A stretch of 64,000 nucleotides of DNA from the NCBI RefSeq assembly GCF_000427885.1, contig NZ_KE386602.1:152206-216205 (forward strand). The letters run 5' to 3'. Source of the stretch: Glycomyces tenuis DSM 44171 (GTDB taxonomy: Bacteria > Actinomycetota > Actinomycetes > Mycobacteriales > Micromonosporaceae). Positions 49,336 through 59,238 of the stretch are shown piece by piece (within the stretch, counting starts at the first letter, position 1; every line of letters begins with the position of its first letter). Under the pieces are notes generated by a model. That model was not told where the DNA came from. It worked only from the letters and a program-made list of their open reading frames with translations, and ran no database searches. Position numbers and translations under genes: made by a program.

Positions 49336-50150
49336 GGGCGGCGCGGGTCTCGGCATTCGAGGATGCCGGTGTGGACCGTCATGCGGAACAGGTCCTCGGC
49401 GGCGAAGTGGCGGTCCAGCTCGGCTTCGATCTGCGCCATGACGCGCTCGAAGTCCTCGGCCTCCAGATCGACGAACGAGGACGTGGAGCGGTAGGCCGCC
49501 ACCAGCGGGCCCGGCTCGGGCAGTTCGATCACGCCCGGGAGGTCGTGCAGCCGCACCGAGGCGAAGCGCTCGCTCAGCATCGCCTGCGCCGTCTCCTGGG
49601 AGAAGTGGTCCAGCACGACGCGGTGCGTGTCCTCCACTTTCGCCTCGGCGCCGAGCGCCTTCCGGGTGGCCTCGCGCCAGAGCGCGGTGTACTCGGGCCT
49701 GTCGTCGGAGGCGAGCGTGGAGGCGAACAGGACGCCGCCCGGCGCGAGGACGCGTTCGAGCTCGTCGAGCGCGGTCTCGAGCTCGGGCACGTGGTAGAGC
49801 ATGTGCATCGCCAGGACCGCGTCGGCCGAGCCGGTCCCGAACGGCAGCTCGCACACGTCGGCCTGCACGGTCGGCTCCGGGAGGGCCTCGAGCATGCCCG
49901 GCGAGCGGTCGACGCCGATCACCTCGGCCTCGGGGAACGACTCCCGCAGGCGGAGGAGGTACCTGCCGCTGCCGCAGCCGACGTCGAGGATGCGCTTCGG
50001 GTCGGGCCCGATGCGGTCGATGACCATGCCCGGCATGTCGACCTGCGGGCGCCGGTAGGAGAAGATCCCTTCGCGGGCCTTCAGGTTCCCCGCTCCCCGC
50101 CGGTAGTTCTCGCCCGACTGGAACCGCCGCTTCGTCGTCTGCTCGCTCAT
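49332..50150 (-). CDS. Class I SAM-dependent methyltransferase
   Basis: 272 residues. Motif I ILDVGCGSGRYLLRL at about 57-71, acidic end of strand 2 in VIGVDRSPGMLEAL, motif in VQADVCELPFGTGSADAVLAMHMLYHV, and VLAPGGVLFAST. ATG 50150 (MSEQTTKRRF) has GAGGAG 6 bases before it. UbiE/Methyltransf_11-like; substrate unknown. First gene of a coupled pair with the SDR. Confidence 0.88.
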   Translation of the reverse strand: MSEQTTKRRFQSGENYRRGAGNLKAREGIFSYRRPQVDMPGMVIDRIGPDPKRILDVGCGSGRYLLRLRESFPEAEVIGVDRSPGMLEALPEPTVQADVCELPFGTGSADAVLAMHMLYHVPELETALDELERVLAPGGVLFASTLASDDRPEYTALWREATRKALGAEAKVEDTHRVVLDHFSQETAQAMLSERFASVRLHDLPGVIELPEPGPLVAAYRSTSSFVDLEAEDFERVMAQIEAELDRHFAAEDLFRMTVHTGILECRDPRRP

Positions 50151-50172
50151 CGCGCTCCTCGCCGATCGGTGT

Positions 50173-50196
50173 CCGGCCCGCCGGGCGGCGGGCCGG
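50173..50196 (-). terminator. Terminator after the 520-aa membrane protein gene
   Basis: Ten perfect pairs (50173-50182 with 50187-50196), 4-base loop, 47 bases beyond the stop codon at 50243. Confidence 0.6.
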
Positions 50197-50242
50197 GCCT
50201 CACAGGCTAGCGGACGATCCGCATTGGAGGGGAGGGCGCGCG

Positions 50243-51805
50243 TCACTGCAACCGTTCGAACAGGTCCCGCAGATCAGCCGGTTCGTAGGAGGCGTTCCGC
50301 GTGCCGTCGATCTCGCCGTAGAACGTCAGGACGTACGGGCACGAGCCGCCGATCTCCACCGAGTAGTCCTCCACTCGCTCGCCGGTCCTGAGCTCGTAGG
50401 CCTCGACCTTGAACTCGTTGGCGTAGAAGTCGACCGTCCCGAGGTACGTGCCGTCGAACTCCTCGTACTCGCAGGATTCGATGAAGCTCCCACGTTCGGG
50501 TCCTTCGACGCAGACCACGAGCACCGTCTCGTCGATGTCCCTCGTCGTCCACGAGCCCGGCAGGTCGTACTCCGTCGAGTCGAGGCCGAACAGCCACATC
50601 GGGTTCGTCCCGCCGCCGCTGTAGGCCGCCGCGCCCCGGTAGGGGGCCGGGTTGTCGCAGTAGTCGCCGCCGGAGAGCAGTCCGTCCACCCGCTCGCGCT
50701 CGATCGCGGTCTCCACCTGCTCGCGCTCCTGCGCCGCCTCGGCGGCGAGCTCGTGGTCCGGGAAGTCGGCGAGGAACTCCTCGTACAGGTCGAGCGCGGC
50801 GGTCAGGTCGCCCGAGTCGAACGTCTCGCGGGCGCATTCCAGGATCGGCAGCGGGACCATGCCGCTCGCGGCGGCCACCGGTTCGCCGAGCTCGGGGTGC
50901 TCCCAGTCCTGGGAGAACAGCCAGTCGTTGACCGCTTTGGCCTGGCACCCTTCGGCCTGGTGCCCGCCGAGGTCCTCCAGGAAGTCCTCGACGAGCTCGC
51001 GCGCGGCCGCCGACTGGCCCGGCGACTCGTCCAGGACCTCGTCCAGCGTGAGGAAGGCGGACCTGACGGCCACGGAGCTCTCGAAGTCCAGCGGCGTGAG
51101 CGCCGCCTGGAGGAGCCACCGGGCCCGCTCGGGGCCGGCGCCCTCCCACAGCGCGGCCGGGTGCTGCATGTAGCCCAACAGGATCGTGGCGGCATCGAGC
51201 GGGTCGTCATCGGCGAGCGCCTCCAGGAGGATCTCGCACGCCTCGCCGCTCCGGCGCGCCGCGGCCGCCACCGCGCCGTCGGCGACGCGGTGCGTCGCGT
51301 CCAGCTCCGCCGTCGCGGCCGTCGCGTCCTCGCAGTCGCCGCCGCTGTGGGCGGTGTCGGCGGCCTCCATGATCCGAGCGCCGTCGAAGCGGAGGCCGAC
51401 GACCGCCATCGCCGCCAGGAGGGCCACCGCGCCCGCGAAGACGCGCGCCCGCCGCCGGTCCTCGGGGCCGTGGAGCTCGGCGAGCGGCGCCCGGACCTCG
51501 GCCCCGCGCTCGGGCCGGACGAGCCAGAACGTGTGCAGCATCGTCGCGATCCACCACAGCAGGAGGACGATCCGCCAGAACGCGGTTTCCGGGGCGGCCG
51601 CGACGAAGCCGAGGAGCCAGACCGTCACCAGCAGTGCCAGGACGGCCGCCTTGTCGCGGCGCAACAGGAAGTAGCCGATGCCGAGCATCGTGGCGTTGCC
51701 GATCACCGCCGCGTACGGGTCGCCGCGCGTTTCGCGGCGGCGTTCGGGCTTGGGCTTGGGAGCTTCGGGGCGGTACGGATCATTGAGCGAGGCATAGGGA
51801 TACAA
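50243..51805 (-). CDS. Hypothetical membrane protein with extracytoplasmic repeat domain
   Basis: 520 residues, no named family. The first 35 residues are polar with Pro/Lys/Arg, then DPYAAVIGNATMLGIGYFLLRRDKAAVLALLVTVWLLGFVAA and ETAFWRIVLLLWWIATMLHTFWL, i.e. a short membrane block of two to three helices. A further helix (ARVFAGAVALLAAMAVVGL, about 122-140) precedes a large domain of about 370 residues with helical, TPR-like pieces (FDSGDLTAALDLYEEFLADFPDHELAAEAAQERE) and a beta-rich end containing paired Cys (CVEGPERGSFIESCEYEEFDG, GGSCPYVLTFYG). ATG 51805. Divergent from the histidine phosphatase. Confidence 0.7.
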   Translation of the reverse strand: MYPYASLNDPYRPEAPKPKPERRRETRGDPYAAVIGNATMLGIGYFLLRRDKAAVLALLVTVWLLGFVAAAPETAFWRIVLLLWWIATMLHTFWLVRPERGAEVRAPLAELHGPEDRRRARVFAGAVALLAAMAVVGLRFDGARIMEAADTAHSGGDCEDATAATAELDATHRVADGAVAAAARRSGEACEILLEALADDDPLDAATILLGYMQHPAALWEGAGPERARWLLQAALTPLDFESSVAVRSAFLTLDEVLDESPGQSAAARELVEDFLEDLGGHQAEGCQAKAVNDWLFSQDWEHPELGEPVAAASGMVPLPILECARETFDSGDLTAALDLYEEFLADFPDHELAAEAAQEREQVETAIERERVDGLLSGGDYCDNPAPYRGAAAYSGGGTNPMWLFGLDSTEYDLPGSWTTRDIDETVLVVCVEGPERGSFIESCEYEEFDGTYLGTVDFYANEFKVEAYELRTGERVEDYSVEIGGSCPYVLTFYGEIDGTRNASYEPADLRDLFERLQ

Positions 51806-51971
51806 GACGGCACTCCTCGGTCCAGGCTTGTCTGAAAGTGAACCACGAACGCGGCGGGACCGGTCCCGTCACAATCGCCGCCACTGCTGACTCGGCCGAG
51901 CTCGCCTCGTTCGGTGAGGCCGCGTACGCTCTAAGCGACCAGCCGGTGTCGCCCAGGAAAAGAGGCCTCTC

Positions 51972-52511
51972 ATGCCCATGCTCGAAATCCGACGGCACAG
52001 CAAGCGCGACGGCGACCAGGCCGTGCACCTCTCGCAGGCCGGGATCGAGCTCGCGCGGTGGGCCGGGACGCTGATGGGGCCCTTCGAGGTCGTCGCCTCC
52101 AGCGTCGCGCCGCGCACCCGCGAGACCGCGATCGCGATGGGCTTCGCCGTCACCGTCGAGATCCCCACCTTGCAGAACGTCAGCGAGTTCATGGTCGAGT
52201 CGCAGCAGGCCGCCCGCGAGGTGGGCGAGCCGTTCACCAGGCTGGCGCGGCTGGTCAATCGGCGCGGGGCCGTCCAGGACTACTCGCACGCGCTGGCCGC
52301 GCAGTGGCGGCACCTGATGACCCCGCTCAATCCGGGCGACGCGGCGCTGGTCATCGGGCACGGCGGCCACCTCGAGTGCGGGCTCATCGCGCTGTTCCCC
52401 GACGCCGACCACGACTCGTGGGGGGCCATGTTCGACTACATGGAAGGCGCCCGGATCCACTACGACAGCAGTGCCGGGCGCTTCCACGACGTCGAGATCG
52501 TGCGGATGTAG
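51972..52511 (+). CDS. Histidine phosphatase superfamily protein
   Basis: 179 residues. The RHG-type motif is LEIRRHSKRDGD at residues 4-15, with His as phospho-acceptor; SVAPRTRETAIAMGF and VIGHGGHLECGLIALF (second catalytic His) follow. These place it in the phosphoglycerate-mutase-like superfamily. The RHS rather than RHG triplet is a mild departure. Substrate unknown. ATG 51972 is preceded by AAGAGG. Confidence 0.85.
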   Translation: MPMLEIRRHSKRDGDQAVHLSQAGIELARWAGTLMGPFEVVASSVAPRTRETAIAMGFAVTVEIPTLQNVSEFMVESQQAAREVGEPFTRLARLVNRRGAVQDYSHALAAQWRHLMTPLNPGDAALVIGHGGHLECGLIALFPDADHDSWGAMFDYMEGARIHYDSSAGRFHDVEIVRM

Positions 52512-52553
52512 CCGGTGTTCACCGCCCGGTGAGGCGGCTGCTCGCCGTCGCGG

Positions 52554-53896
52554 TCAGGCCGCCAGGCCCACCGCGTCCACCGCGGGAGTCCGGAGCGCCT
52601 TGCGAGCGGTGCCCAGGCCGGTCGCCAAGGTCGCGAGCGCGGCGACCGCCGCGATGCCGATCCACATGCCGGGCCCCTGGTCCGGCAGCATCGAGTCGGT
52701 GCGGAGCGCGGCGAACGGCAGTATCCCGGCGATTCCCGCGACCGAGCCCAGGGCCACGCCGACGACCGTCAGCACGACGCCCTCGATGCCGACCATGCCG
52801 AGCACCTGGCCGGGGGTCGCGCCCGCCAGGCGCTGCCGCCCGAACTCGCCGCCGCGGTACGAGACGGCGGCGTACAGGCTGTTGACCAGCATGATGCAGG
52901 CGAAGACCGCGATGATGCCCACGACCACCAGGTTCATCGTCTCCAGGTTCTTGTCCTCCACGGTCTTCGCGGCTCCCGAGGCCGCGAGCGCGTCGTTCTC
53001 CACGGCCTGCATGTACAGCGTCCCGAAGGACAGGCCGACGAACAGGATCATCGGCATGAGCACACCGGACATCTCGGAGGCGCGCCGGCGCAGGTTGTGC
53101 GCGGAGAGGTGGCCGCTGCCGCCCGTGCGCGCCAGCATGCCCTCGAAGGCGGCCATGGCGCCGCCCACCATCGACGGCGCGAACAGCGCCAGGCCGAACG
53201 CGATCAGGATGGAGCCGTAGGCCGCGGGCGCCATCGCCGCCGGCTCGGTCTCGTCCAGCGTCAAGGTCGTCAGCACCGACCCCGTGCCGAGGACCAGTGC
53301 GGCGATGCCGAGGAGGCTCCTGCGCCGCCCGCGGTTCGCCCGGTCGGTCCCGGACGCGGCGCGGGTCGCCCGCCGGACGGCCATGAAGGCCGCGCCGACC
53401 GAGGCCAGCAGCGTGCTGCCGACTCCCGCGCCGAGGCCGATCGGCCCGAACGCGTACTCGACTCCGGCCGCGACCTGGCCGGTCTCCTGGAACATCTCCA
53501 GCAGCGCCCGGCCGCCGAGCATCGCGGGCCCGACGGCCAGCACGACCGCGGCCACCGCGATGAGCGCGGCCTCGCCGACGAGCATCAGCTTGATCTGCAA
53601 GGGGGTCGCCCCGGCGCTGCGCAGCAGCTTGATCTCCTCGGAGCGTTGACGCACGTTCACCGTCAGCGTGGAGGCGATGGAGATGAACACGAGCAGCGTG
53701 CCGTAACCGCCGACGATGGCCGCGGCGATCGTCAGGATCTCGGAGCTGGCCGAGTCGACGCCCGGTGCGGCGGCCACGTCGTGGAGCGAGTTGAACGCCA
53801 TGATGACCGCGGCGCCCACGGTGGCCGACAGCAGCATCGCGGTGAAACGGCCGGGGCGGCGCCGGACCGAGCGCATGGAGAGTGCGAGCATCCCGA

Positions 53897-53900
<4 letters not shown>
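52554..53900 (-). CDS. FtsX-like ABC transporter permease
   Basis: 448 residues with two FtsX-type blocks. Helices: FTAMLLSATVGAAVIMAF, LTIAAAIVGGYGTLLVFISIAS, LIAVAAVVLAVGPAML, ASVGAAFMAVRRA; second half LLGIAALVLGTGSVLTTL, AAYGSILIAFGLALFAPSMVGGA, VLMPMILFVGLSFGTLYM, VGIIAVFACIMLVNSLYAAVSY and the last pair near 390-440. Conserved FtsX loops VNVRQRSEEIKLLRSAGATPLQI and SYRGGEFGRQRLAGATPGQV are present. GTG 53900 lies in the GTGA shared with the ATPase gene. Such pairs export lipids, peptides or antibiotics, or give resistance to them. Confidence 0.88.
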
Positions 53901-54688
<788 letters not shown>

Positions 54689-54917
54689 GAGGACGCTCCC
54701 TAATCGCGCGGTGGATCCGTTGCAGATCACGCTACGGATCCCCGCCCCCCGAGCCAATCCTGTGAACCGGCCTCTCGAACCTATGGCTAGCCCTACCATG
54801 CGGGCCGCCGATGGACGCCTCGCCCAGTGCGTCAGGAGCCCTTCGATCTCCTTGACCTGCTTCTGCGGTGAGGATCTCGCGGACGTGGGCGGGGTCCTCG
54901 GTTTCCGATCGGCCGCG

Positions 54918-55688
54918 TCAGGCGGTGCCGCGCCGGAGGCGGGCGGCGTAGGCGCGCAGGGCCCGCAGGAAGTCGACGTAGCGGAAGCCGGGCCAGTACG
55001 CGTCGGTGAAGTACAGCTCCGAGCGGGCGGTCTGCCAGGGCAGGAAGCTCGACATGCGCCGCTCGCCGCTGGTTCGGATGACCAGGTCGGGCTCGGGGGG
55101 GCCGCTGGTGTGGAGGTGCGCGGCGATGTCGGACGGTTCGAGCCGCTCGGCGAGCGCGGCGAGGTCGCTGCCGGAGGCGGCCTCGCGGCCGATGAGGGAG
55201 CGGACGGCGTCGACGATCTCCTCTTGGCCGTCGTAGCCGATCGCGACGGTCAGGTGGAGCTCGCGTCCGGCTGTGGCGTCGCGGGCGGCTTCGAGGGCGG
55301 CGGCGGTGGAGGCGGGGAGCGCGTCGAGGCGTCCGGCGAGGTGCAGGCGCCACCGGTGCTCCGGGCGCCTCAGGCGTTCGGCGATGACCTGCTCGATCAT
55401 GGCCATGAGGTGGGCGACCTCGTCGCCGTCGCGTTTGCGGAGGTTGTCCGAGGAGGCGAGGTAGACGGTGACGTGGTCGATGCCCAGGCCGTCGCACCAC
55501 TTGAGGACCTCGTCGAGGTGCTCGGCGCCGTGCCGGTGGCCGTCGCTCGGGTCGTCGAAGCCCATCTGGCGGGCCCACCTGCGGTTGCCGTCCATGACGA
55601 GTGCGACGTGCCGGGGCAGCGGCGCGGCTCGCAGCTGTCGGCGGAGGCGGCGCGCGTAGGCCTTGTAGAGCCAGCCGGTGAGGTCCAT
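54918..55688 (-). CDS. Cis-prenyltransferase (undecaprenyl diphosphate synthase family)
   Basis: 256 residues. Condenses isopentenyl diphosphate onto an allylic diphosphate with Z double bonds, at the membrane face. MDGNRRWAR at 32-40 holds the catalytic Asp; HRHGAEHLDEVLKWC, VTVYLASSDNLRKRDGDEV, and the diphosphate-binding RTSGERRMSSFLPWQTARSELYFTDAYWPGF region are present, as are the N-terminal membrane-proximal residues WLYKAYARRLRRQL. Actinomycetes usually carry two or more such genes (short-chain and decaprenyl types), so the product length is not assigned. ATG 55688. Confidence 0.93.
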   Translation of the reverse strand: MDLTGWLYKAYARRLRRQLRAAPLPRHVALVMDGNRRWARQMGFDDPSDGHRHGAEHLDEVLKWCDGLGIDHVTVYLASSDNLRKRDGDEVAHLMAMIEQVIAERLRRPEHRWRLHLAGRLDALPASTAAALEAARDATAGRELHLTVAIGYDGQEEIVDAVRSLIGREAASGSDLAALAERLEPSDIAAHLHTSGPPEPDLVIRTSGERRMSSFLPWQTARSELYFTDAYWPGFRYVDFLRALRAYAARLRRGTA

Positions 55689-55835
55689 GACGACAGCCTA
55701 GAGGGTCGGCTCCCAAGGCGCCCAGGGAAAACCGGAACGGTTCGCAGGAAGAGGCGGAACGGGTGCCCGACCGGTCCGAGGGGACTCGGCCGACGCGCGC
55801 GGATCCGGCGCCGCGATCGTCACGGAGGTCACCTG

Positions 55836-55922
55836 GACGGGCTCGGCGAGCGGGACCGGGCGCACCTGGCCGAGCTCCTCCAGCGCCTCGCGCTCGCACT
55901 GGAGGACTCCGACCGGCCCTGA
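55836..55922 (+). pseudogene. MarR-family regulator C-terminal remnant
   Basis: About 28 codons, LDGLGERDRAHLAELLQRLALALEDSDRP then stop (57-58 bases before the LysE start), resemble the last helix of a MarR regulator (L..L...ER..L..LL.RL...L). The frame upstream lacks any winged-helix sequence. Probably the tail of a regulator once paired with the exporter. Otherwise the interval 55689-55980 is empty. Confidence 0.4.
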
Positions 55923-55980
55923 GCCCGGCGAGAGCCGATGCGGTTGACGCCGGGACGCGGGCGGTGGTTGTATTCGGATC

Positions 55981-56604
55981 ATGCCTTCCACCGCCCACCT
56001 GCTGGCGTTCGCCGCCGCCTCGCTGATCCTCATCCTCATTCCCGGCCCGAGCAACCTGTTCGTGGTGGGCCGGGCGCTGACGTACGGGCGCCGCAAGGCG
56101 GTGCTCACCGCGGTCGGCAACTCGCTCGGCGAGTTCGCCGCGGCCGCGCTCGTCGCCGTCGGGCTCGGGACCCTCGTGCAGCAGTCGGCGCTGGTGTTCA
56201 ACGTGGTGAAGTACGCCGGAGCCGCCTACCTGGTGTACCTGGGCGTCAAGGCGTTCCGCGAGCGCGGCCGCCTGCTCGGCGGGCTCGAACCCGAGCGGCC
56301 CGACGCCGTGCCGGTGTTCGAGGGCTTCCTCGTGGGCGTGCTCAACCCGAAGACGGTGCTGTTCTTCCTCGCGATGCTCCCCCAGTTCGTCGATCCGGCG
56401 GCGGGCTCGCCGGTGACGCAGATGCTCGTGCTCGGTGCGGTCTTCTCGCTCATCGCCTGCGCCTGCGACTCGCTGGCGGGCCTGGCCGCGTCGACCGCGC
56501 GCGGCTGGTTCGAGTCGCCGAAGGCCCGGCGCGCGTTCGGCGCCGCGGGCGGGGTGTCCATGATCGGGCTCGGCGTCGCGGCCGCCGCGGGCGAGCGCGC
56601 CTGA
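55981..56604 (+). CDS. LysE/RhtB-family amino-acid exporter
   Basis: 207 residues with five to six helices: LLAFAAASLILILIPGPSNLFVVGRAL, AVGNSLGEFAAAALVAVGLG, VVKYAGAAYLVYLGVKAF, FLVGVLNPKTVLFFLAMLPQFV, TQMLVLGAVFSLIACACDSLAGL, and the C-terminal GGVSMIGLGVAAA. The PGP and NPK motifs are family hallmarks. Exports amino acids or homoserine-like metabolites. No ribosome site is obvious before ATG 55981. Confidence 0.9.
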   Translation: MPSTAHLLAFAAASLILILIPGPSNLFVVGRALTYGRRKAVLTAVGNSLGEFAAAALVAVGLGTLVQQSALVFNVVKYAGAAYLVYLGVKAFRERGRLLGGLEPERPDAVPVFEGFLVGVLNPKTVLFFLAMLPQFVDPAAGSPVTQMLVLGAVFSLIACACDSLAGLAASTARGWFESPKARRAFGAAGGVSMIGLGVAAAAGERA

Positions 56605-56646
56605 GATCCGGCGCGGTGCGCGTCACAGCGGCGCCGCCCTTGCGCA

Positions 56647-56681
56647 AACTCGTGACCATGTTAGTGTTCTAGTCACGAGTT
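56647..56681. promoter_or_regulatory. TetR operator over its own promoter
   Basis: Perfect 10-base arms AACTCGTGAC (56647-56656) and GTCACGAGTT (56672-56681) with a 15-base spacer. TTGCGC (56640-56645) and TAGTGT (56662-56667), spacer 16, put the -10 box between the arms. It ends 17 bases before the GTG of the TetR gene, as expected for autorepression. Confidence 0.65.
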
Positions 56682-56698
56682 GAGCATCGGAGGCGATC

Positions 56699-57412
56699 GT
56701 GGCCACGACACAGCGGGCCGACCTGCACCGTCGAGCGGACGCGCTGCTCGACGCCGCGGCGGCGCTGCTCACCGAGCTCGGCCCGCGCGGGCTCCGCATC
56801 GAGGACGTCGCCAAGCGCGCCGGCGTCGGCAAGGGCACGGTCTACCTGCACTGGGCGAGCCGCGAGCATCTCCTGCTGGCCGTCGGCGCCCGCGACGCCG
56901 AGGCCATGTATCGGTCCATCGTGGACGCGATCCGCGCCGACCCGGGCGAGGCGGCCCTGCACCGCTACCTCAGGCGGTCGTTCCTCGAGGCGATGCGGCG
57001 CCCGATCCTGCGGTCGATCTTCATCGCCGACGAAGCCGAGCTCGGCGCCTTCGCCGGGCAGCCCGCTCGGTCGGAGCTGGCCGAGACCGAACGCACCGCC
57101 TCCCGGGAGCACCTCGCGGCGCTGCGCGAGCACCGGCTGCTGCGCCCCGGCTCGGACCTGGCCGAGATCGACTACGCGGCACAGGCGATCGCATACGGCT
57201 TCTTCGCCGCCCCGGCCCTCCTCCCCGACGACCCCCGCTTCACCCTCGAGAGCCGGGCCGACCAGCTCGCCGAGGTCGTCCACCGCTCCTTCGAACCGGT
57301 CAGGCGGCCGTCCCCCGAGCGATACGCCGCCGCCGCGCCGCGGGTCGCGGGCGCCTTCGAGCGCCTGGCGGACGGCTTCCGACGCGCCGCCTACGGCACC
57401 GCCGCCGACTGA
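56699..57412 (+). CDS. TetR-family regulator
   Basis: 237 residues. The HTH is RGLRIEDVAKRAGVGKGTVYLHWASREHLLLAV at about 31-63. The effector domain follows (RYLRRSFLEAMRRPILRSIFIADEAELGAFA...). GTG 56699 has GGAGGCG upstream. A large inverted repeat overlaps the promoter, so it controls itself and probably the next genes (VOC protein 25 bases downstream, then a thioesterase). Ligand unknown. Confidence 0.92.
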   Translation: MATTQRADLHRRADALLDAAAALLTELGPRGLRIEDVAKRAGVGKGTVYLHWASREHLLLAVGARDAEAMYRSIVDAIRADPGEAALHRYLRRSFLEAMRRPILRSIFIADEAELGAFAGQPARSELAETERTASREHLAALREHRLLRPGSDLAEIDYAAQAIAYGFFAAPALLPDDPRFTLESRADQLAEVVHRSFEPVRRPSPERYAAAAPRVAGAFERLADGFRRAAYGTAAD

Positions 57413-57437
57413 CACCCACCCGAGAGGGCCTCCACCC

Positions 57438-58409
57438 ATGGACATCACCGGACTCCACCACGTCGGCCTCGTCGTCCCCGACATGGCCGCCGCGATCGGG
57501 ACCTTCCGTCGCCTCGGCTTCCGGGTCGGCCCGCCGGCCTACCCCGCCCTGCCGCCCGAGGCCGGAGCGGCGGCCGAGCCGATCGGCGCGGGCAACACCC
57601 ACGCCGACTTCCCGCGCGGCTTCGTCGAACTCGTCGCCCTCGCGCCCGAACGGCGGGAGCGCCTTCCGGACGAGGCCCGCCTCGTGCCCTTGGCGATCCC
57701 CGACGAGCGGCTCGCGGCCACCCGGGCGGCGATGCGGCGCACCGTCGCCGGGCTCGCGGCGAGACTGGACCGCTCCGAGGGCGCCCACATCCTCGTCTTC
57801 GCCGCCGACGACGCCGAACGGACCGCCGCGCGGCTCAGGGCGGCCGGTGTCGAGCACGGCGGCGCCCGGCCCGCGCAGCGGCCGATCACCACCGCCGCGG
57901 GCACCGAACTGGCGGCGATCAAGTACCTGGAGCTCGGCGACGCCGCCTCGGACGGCATGCTCCCCGAGGGCCGCATCGGCGTCGCCGAGGACGCCCCGCC
58001 GGAACTCCTCGACGCCCAGACCGGGCTCGACCACCCCAACGGCGCACTCGCCCTGGCCGAATGCGTCCTCTGCGTCGGCGAAGGGGAACTGGAGTCCACC
58101 GCCGAGCGCTACGAGCGCCTGCTCGGGACCGCCGCCCGAGGCGACGGCGATTCGCGCGCCTTCACCCTCGGGTCCGGGCGGCTCACCGTCACCACCTCCG
58201 CCGGTCTCGCCGCCCGCCTGCCGGGCGAGCGGGCGCGCACGGTACCGGCCCTGAGCGCCTACGCCGTCGACGTCGCGGACCTGGCCGCCGCCGAGCGGCT
58301 CCTCCGCGGCGCGGGCGTCGAGCTGCGGCGCGCGGCCACCGGCGAGCCGTTCGTCCCGGCCGCGGCCGCCCACGGAGCGGCGGTCATGCTGCGGCAGGCT
58401 TCGGCCTAG
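57438..58409 (+). CDS. VOC-family (glyoxalase-like) protein
   Basis: 323 residues with two tandem VOC modules. The N-terminal one begins ITGLHHVGLVVPDMAAAIGTFRRLGF with a candidate metal His (HH) at 7-8; a strand ARPAQRPITTAAGTELAAIKYLELGD and QTGLDHPNGALALAECVLCVG follow, typical of Glyoxalase_3-like proteins. The second module (LSAYAVDVADLAAAERLLRGAGVELRR) is clearer as a fold than as an enzyme. Sits between TetR and a thioesterase in one likely operon, pointing to detoxification or degradation of a small molecule. Confidence 0.83.
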   Translation: MDITGLHHVGLVVPDMAAAIGTFRRLGFRVGPPAYPALPPEAGAAAEPIGAGNTHADFPRGFVELVALAPERRERLPDEARLVPLAIPDERLAATRAAMRRTVAGLAARLDRSEGAHILVFAADDAERTAARLRAAGVEHGGARPAQRPITTAAGTELAAIKYLELGDAASDGMLPEGRIGVAEDAPPELLDAQTGLDHPNGALALAECVLCVGEGELESTAERYERLLGTAARGDGDSRAFTLGSGRLTVTTSAGLAARLPGERARTVPALSAYAVDVADLAAAERLLRGAGVELRRAATGEPFVPAAAAHGAAVMLRQASA

Positions 58410-58441
58410 GCTGGCGGGGAACACGATTGGAGCGTCTTGAT

Positions 58442-58909
58442 ATGAGCGATGTGCCGCAGAGCATCTTCCCCGCCGAGGTCCTCGAGGAGTTCGCCGGCCT
58501 CGGCGTCGACCTCGACGAGCTGTTCTCGGCGGGAGCGCTCGGGGAGCGGATGGGCATCGAGATCGTCCACGCCGCGCCCGAGCGCGTCACGGGGACGATG
58601 CCGGTCGAGGGCAACACCCAGCCGTACGGGCTGCTGCACGGCGGCGCCTCCGCGGTCCTGGCCGAGACGCTCGGCTCGATCGGGGCGATGCTCCACGGCG
58701 GCCCGGAGAGGATCGCCGTGGGCGTGGACCTCAACGTGACCCACCACCGGGCCGCGCGCTCGGGCACGGTCACCGGCGAGGCCGTGCCGATCCACCGCGG
58801 ACGCTCCACGGCGAGCTACGAGATCGTGATCGCCGACGAGGAGGGCCGGCGCGTGTGCACCGGCCGGCTCACCTGCATGATCCGCGACGCCCCGCCGCAG
58901 CGGGCTTAG
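58442..58909 (+). CDS. PaaI-type hotdog thioesterase
   Basis: 155 residues of the hotdog fold. The signature NTQPYGLLHGGASAVLAETLGSIGA holds the catalytic HGG..A...E; ERIAVGVDLNVTHHRAARSGTVTGEAVPIHRGRSTASYEIVIADEEGRRVCTGRLT completes the fold. Hydrolyses acyl- or aryl-CoA esters. ATG 58442, 32 bases after the VOC gene, no strong ribosome site. Confidence 0.9.
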   Translation: MSDVPQSIFPAEVLEEFAGLGVDLDELFSAGALGERMGIEIVHAAPERVTGTMPVEGNTQPYGLLHGGASAVLAETLGSIGAMLHGGPERIAVGVDLNVTHHRAARSGTVTGEAVPIHRGRSTASYEIVIADEEGRRVCTGRLTCMIRDAPPQRA

Positions 58910-58921
58910 AAAGTGTTCGGT

Positions 58922-58974
58922 CCCGATTCGGTGAATCGGGTCTGGTGAGTGAGCCTCAGGCAAGGCTCGCTCAC
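58922..58974 (+). terminator. Two tandem hairpins after the thioesterase gene
   Basis: Stem 1: eight perfect pairs, 58922-58929 with 58933-58940. Stem 2: 58945-58956 with 58963-58974, twelve pairs with one wobble, 6-base loop. The second is followed by TTTGCTTGCT. They separate the operon from the transposase remnants; stem 2 could instead be an old insertion-sequence end. Confidence 0.5.
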
Positions 58975-59027
58975 TTTGCTTGCTATAGCGGGTGAAGCGG
59001 TGCCTCCAGTCCAGTGGCTCGCCTCGG

Positions 59028-59190
59028 CCGCACGCGGCGATCGTTGACGCCCGATCAGTCAGGTCCTCCGCCAACGTCTCCGAAACCGACCAGGGCATCG
59101 ACACGGGCAAGAAGATCAAGGGCCGCAAGTGCCACGTCGTCTGCGGCTTCCTCGACCTGGCCGTGATCGTGGCGGGGAGGGACGGACCTG
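59028..59190 (+). mobile_element. IS5-family transposase fragment (internal)
   Basis: Reads PHAAIVDARSVRSSANVSETDQGIDTGKKIKGRKCHVVCGFLDLAVIV, the first-Asp region of IS5-type DDE transposases (usual form D.RSV..S.......GYDAGKKIKGRKRH). Both ends of the gene are missing; downstream it breaks off 50 bases before the AraC gene. Dead fragment. Confidence 0.8.
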
Positions 59191-59238
59191 GTCAAGGGAG
59201 CCTTCGAATAGACTAGTGTCCGTGTCGCACTGACTTAC

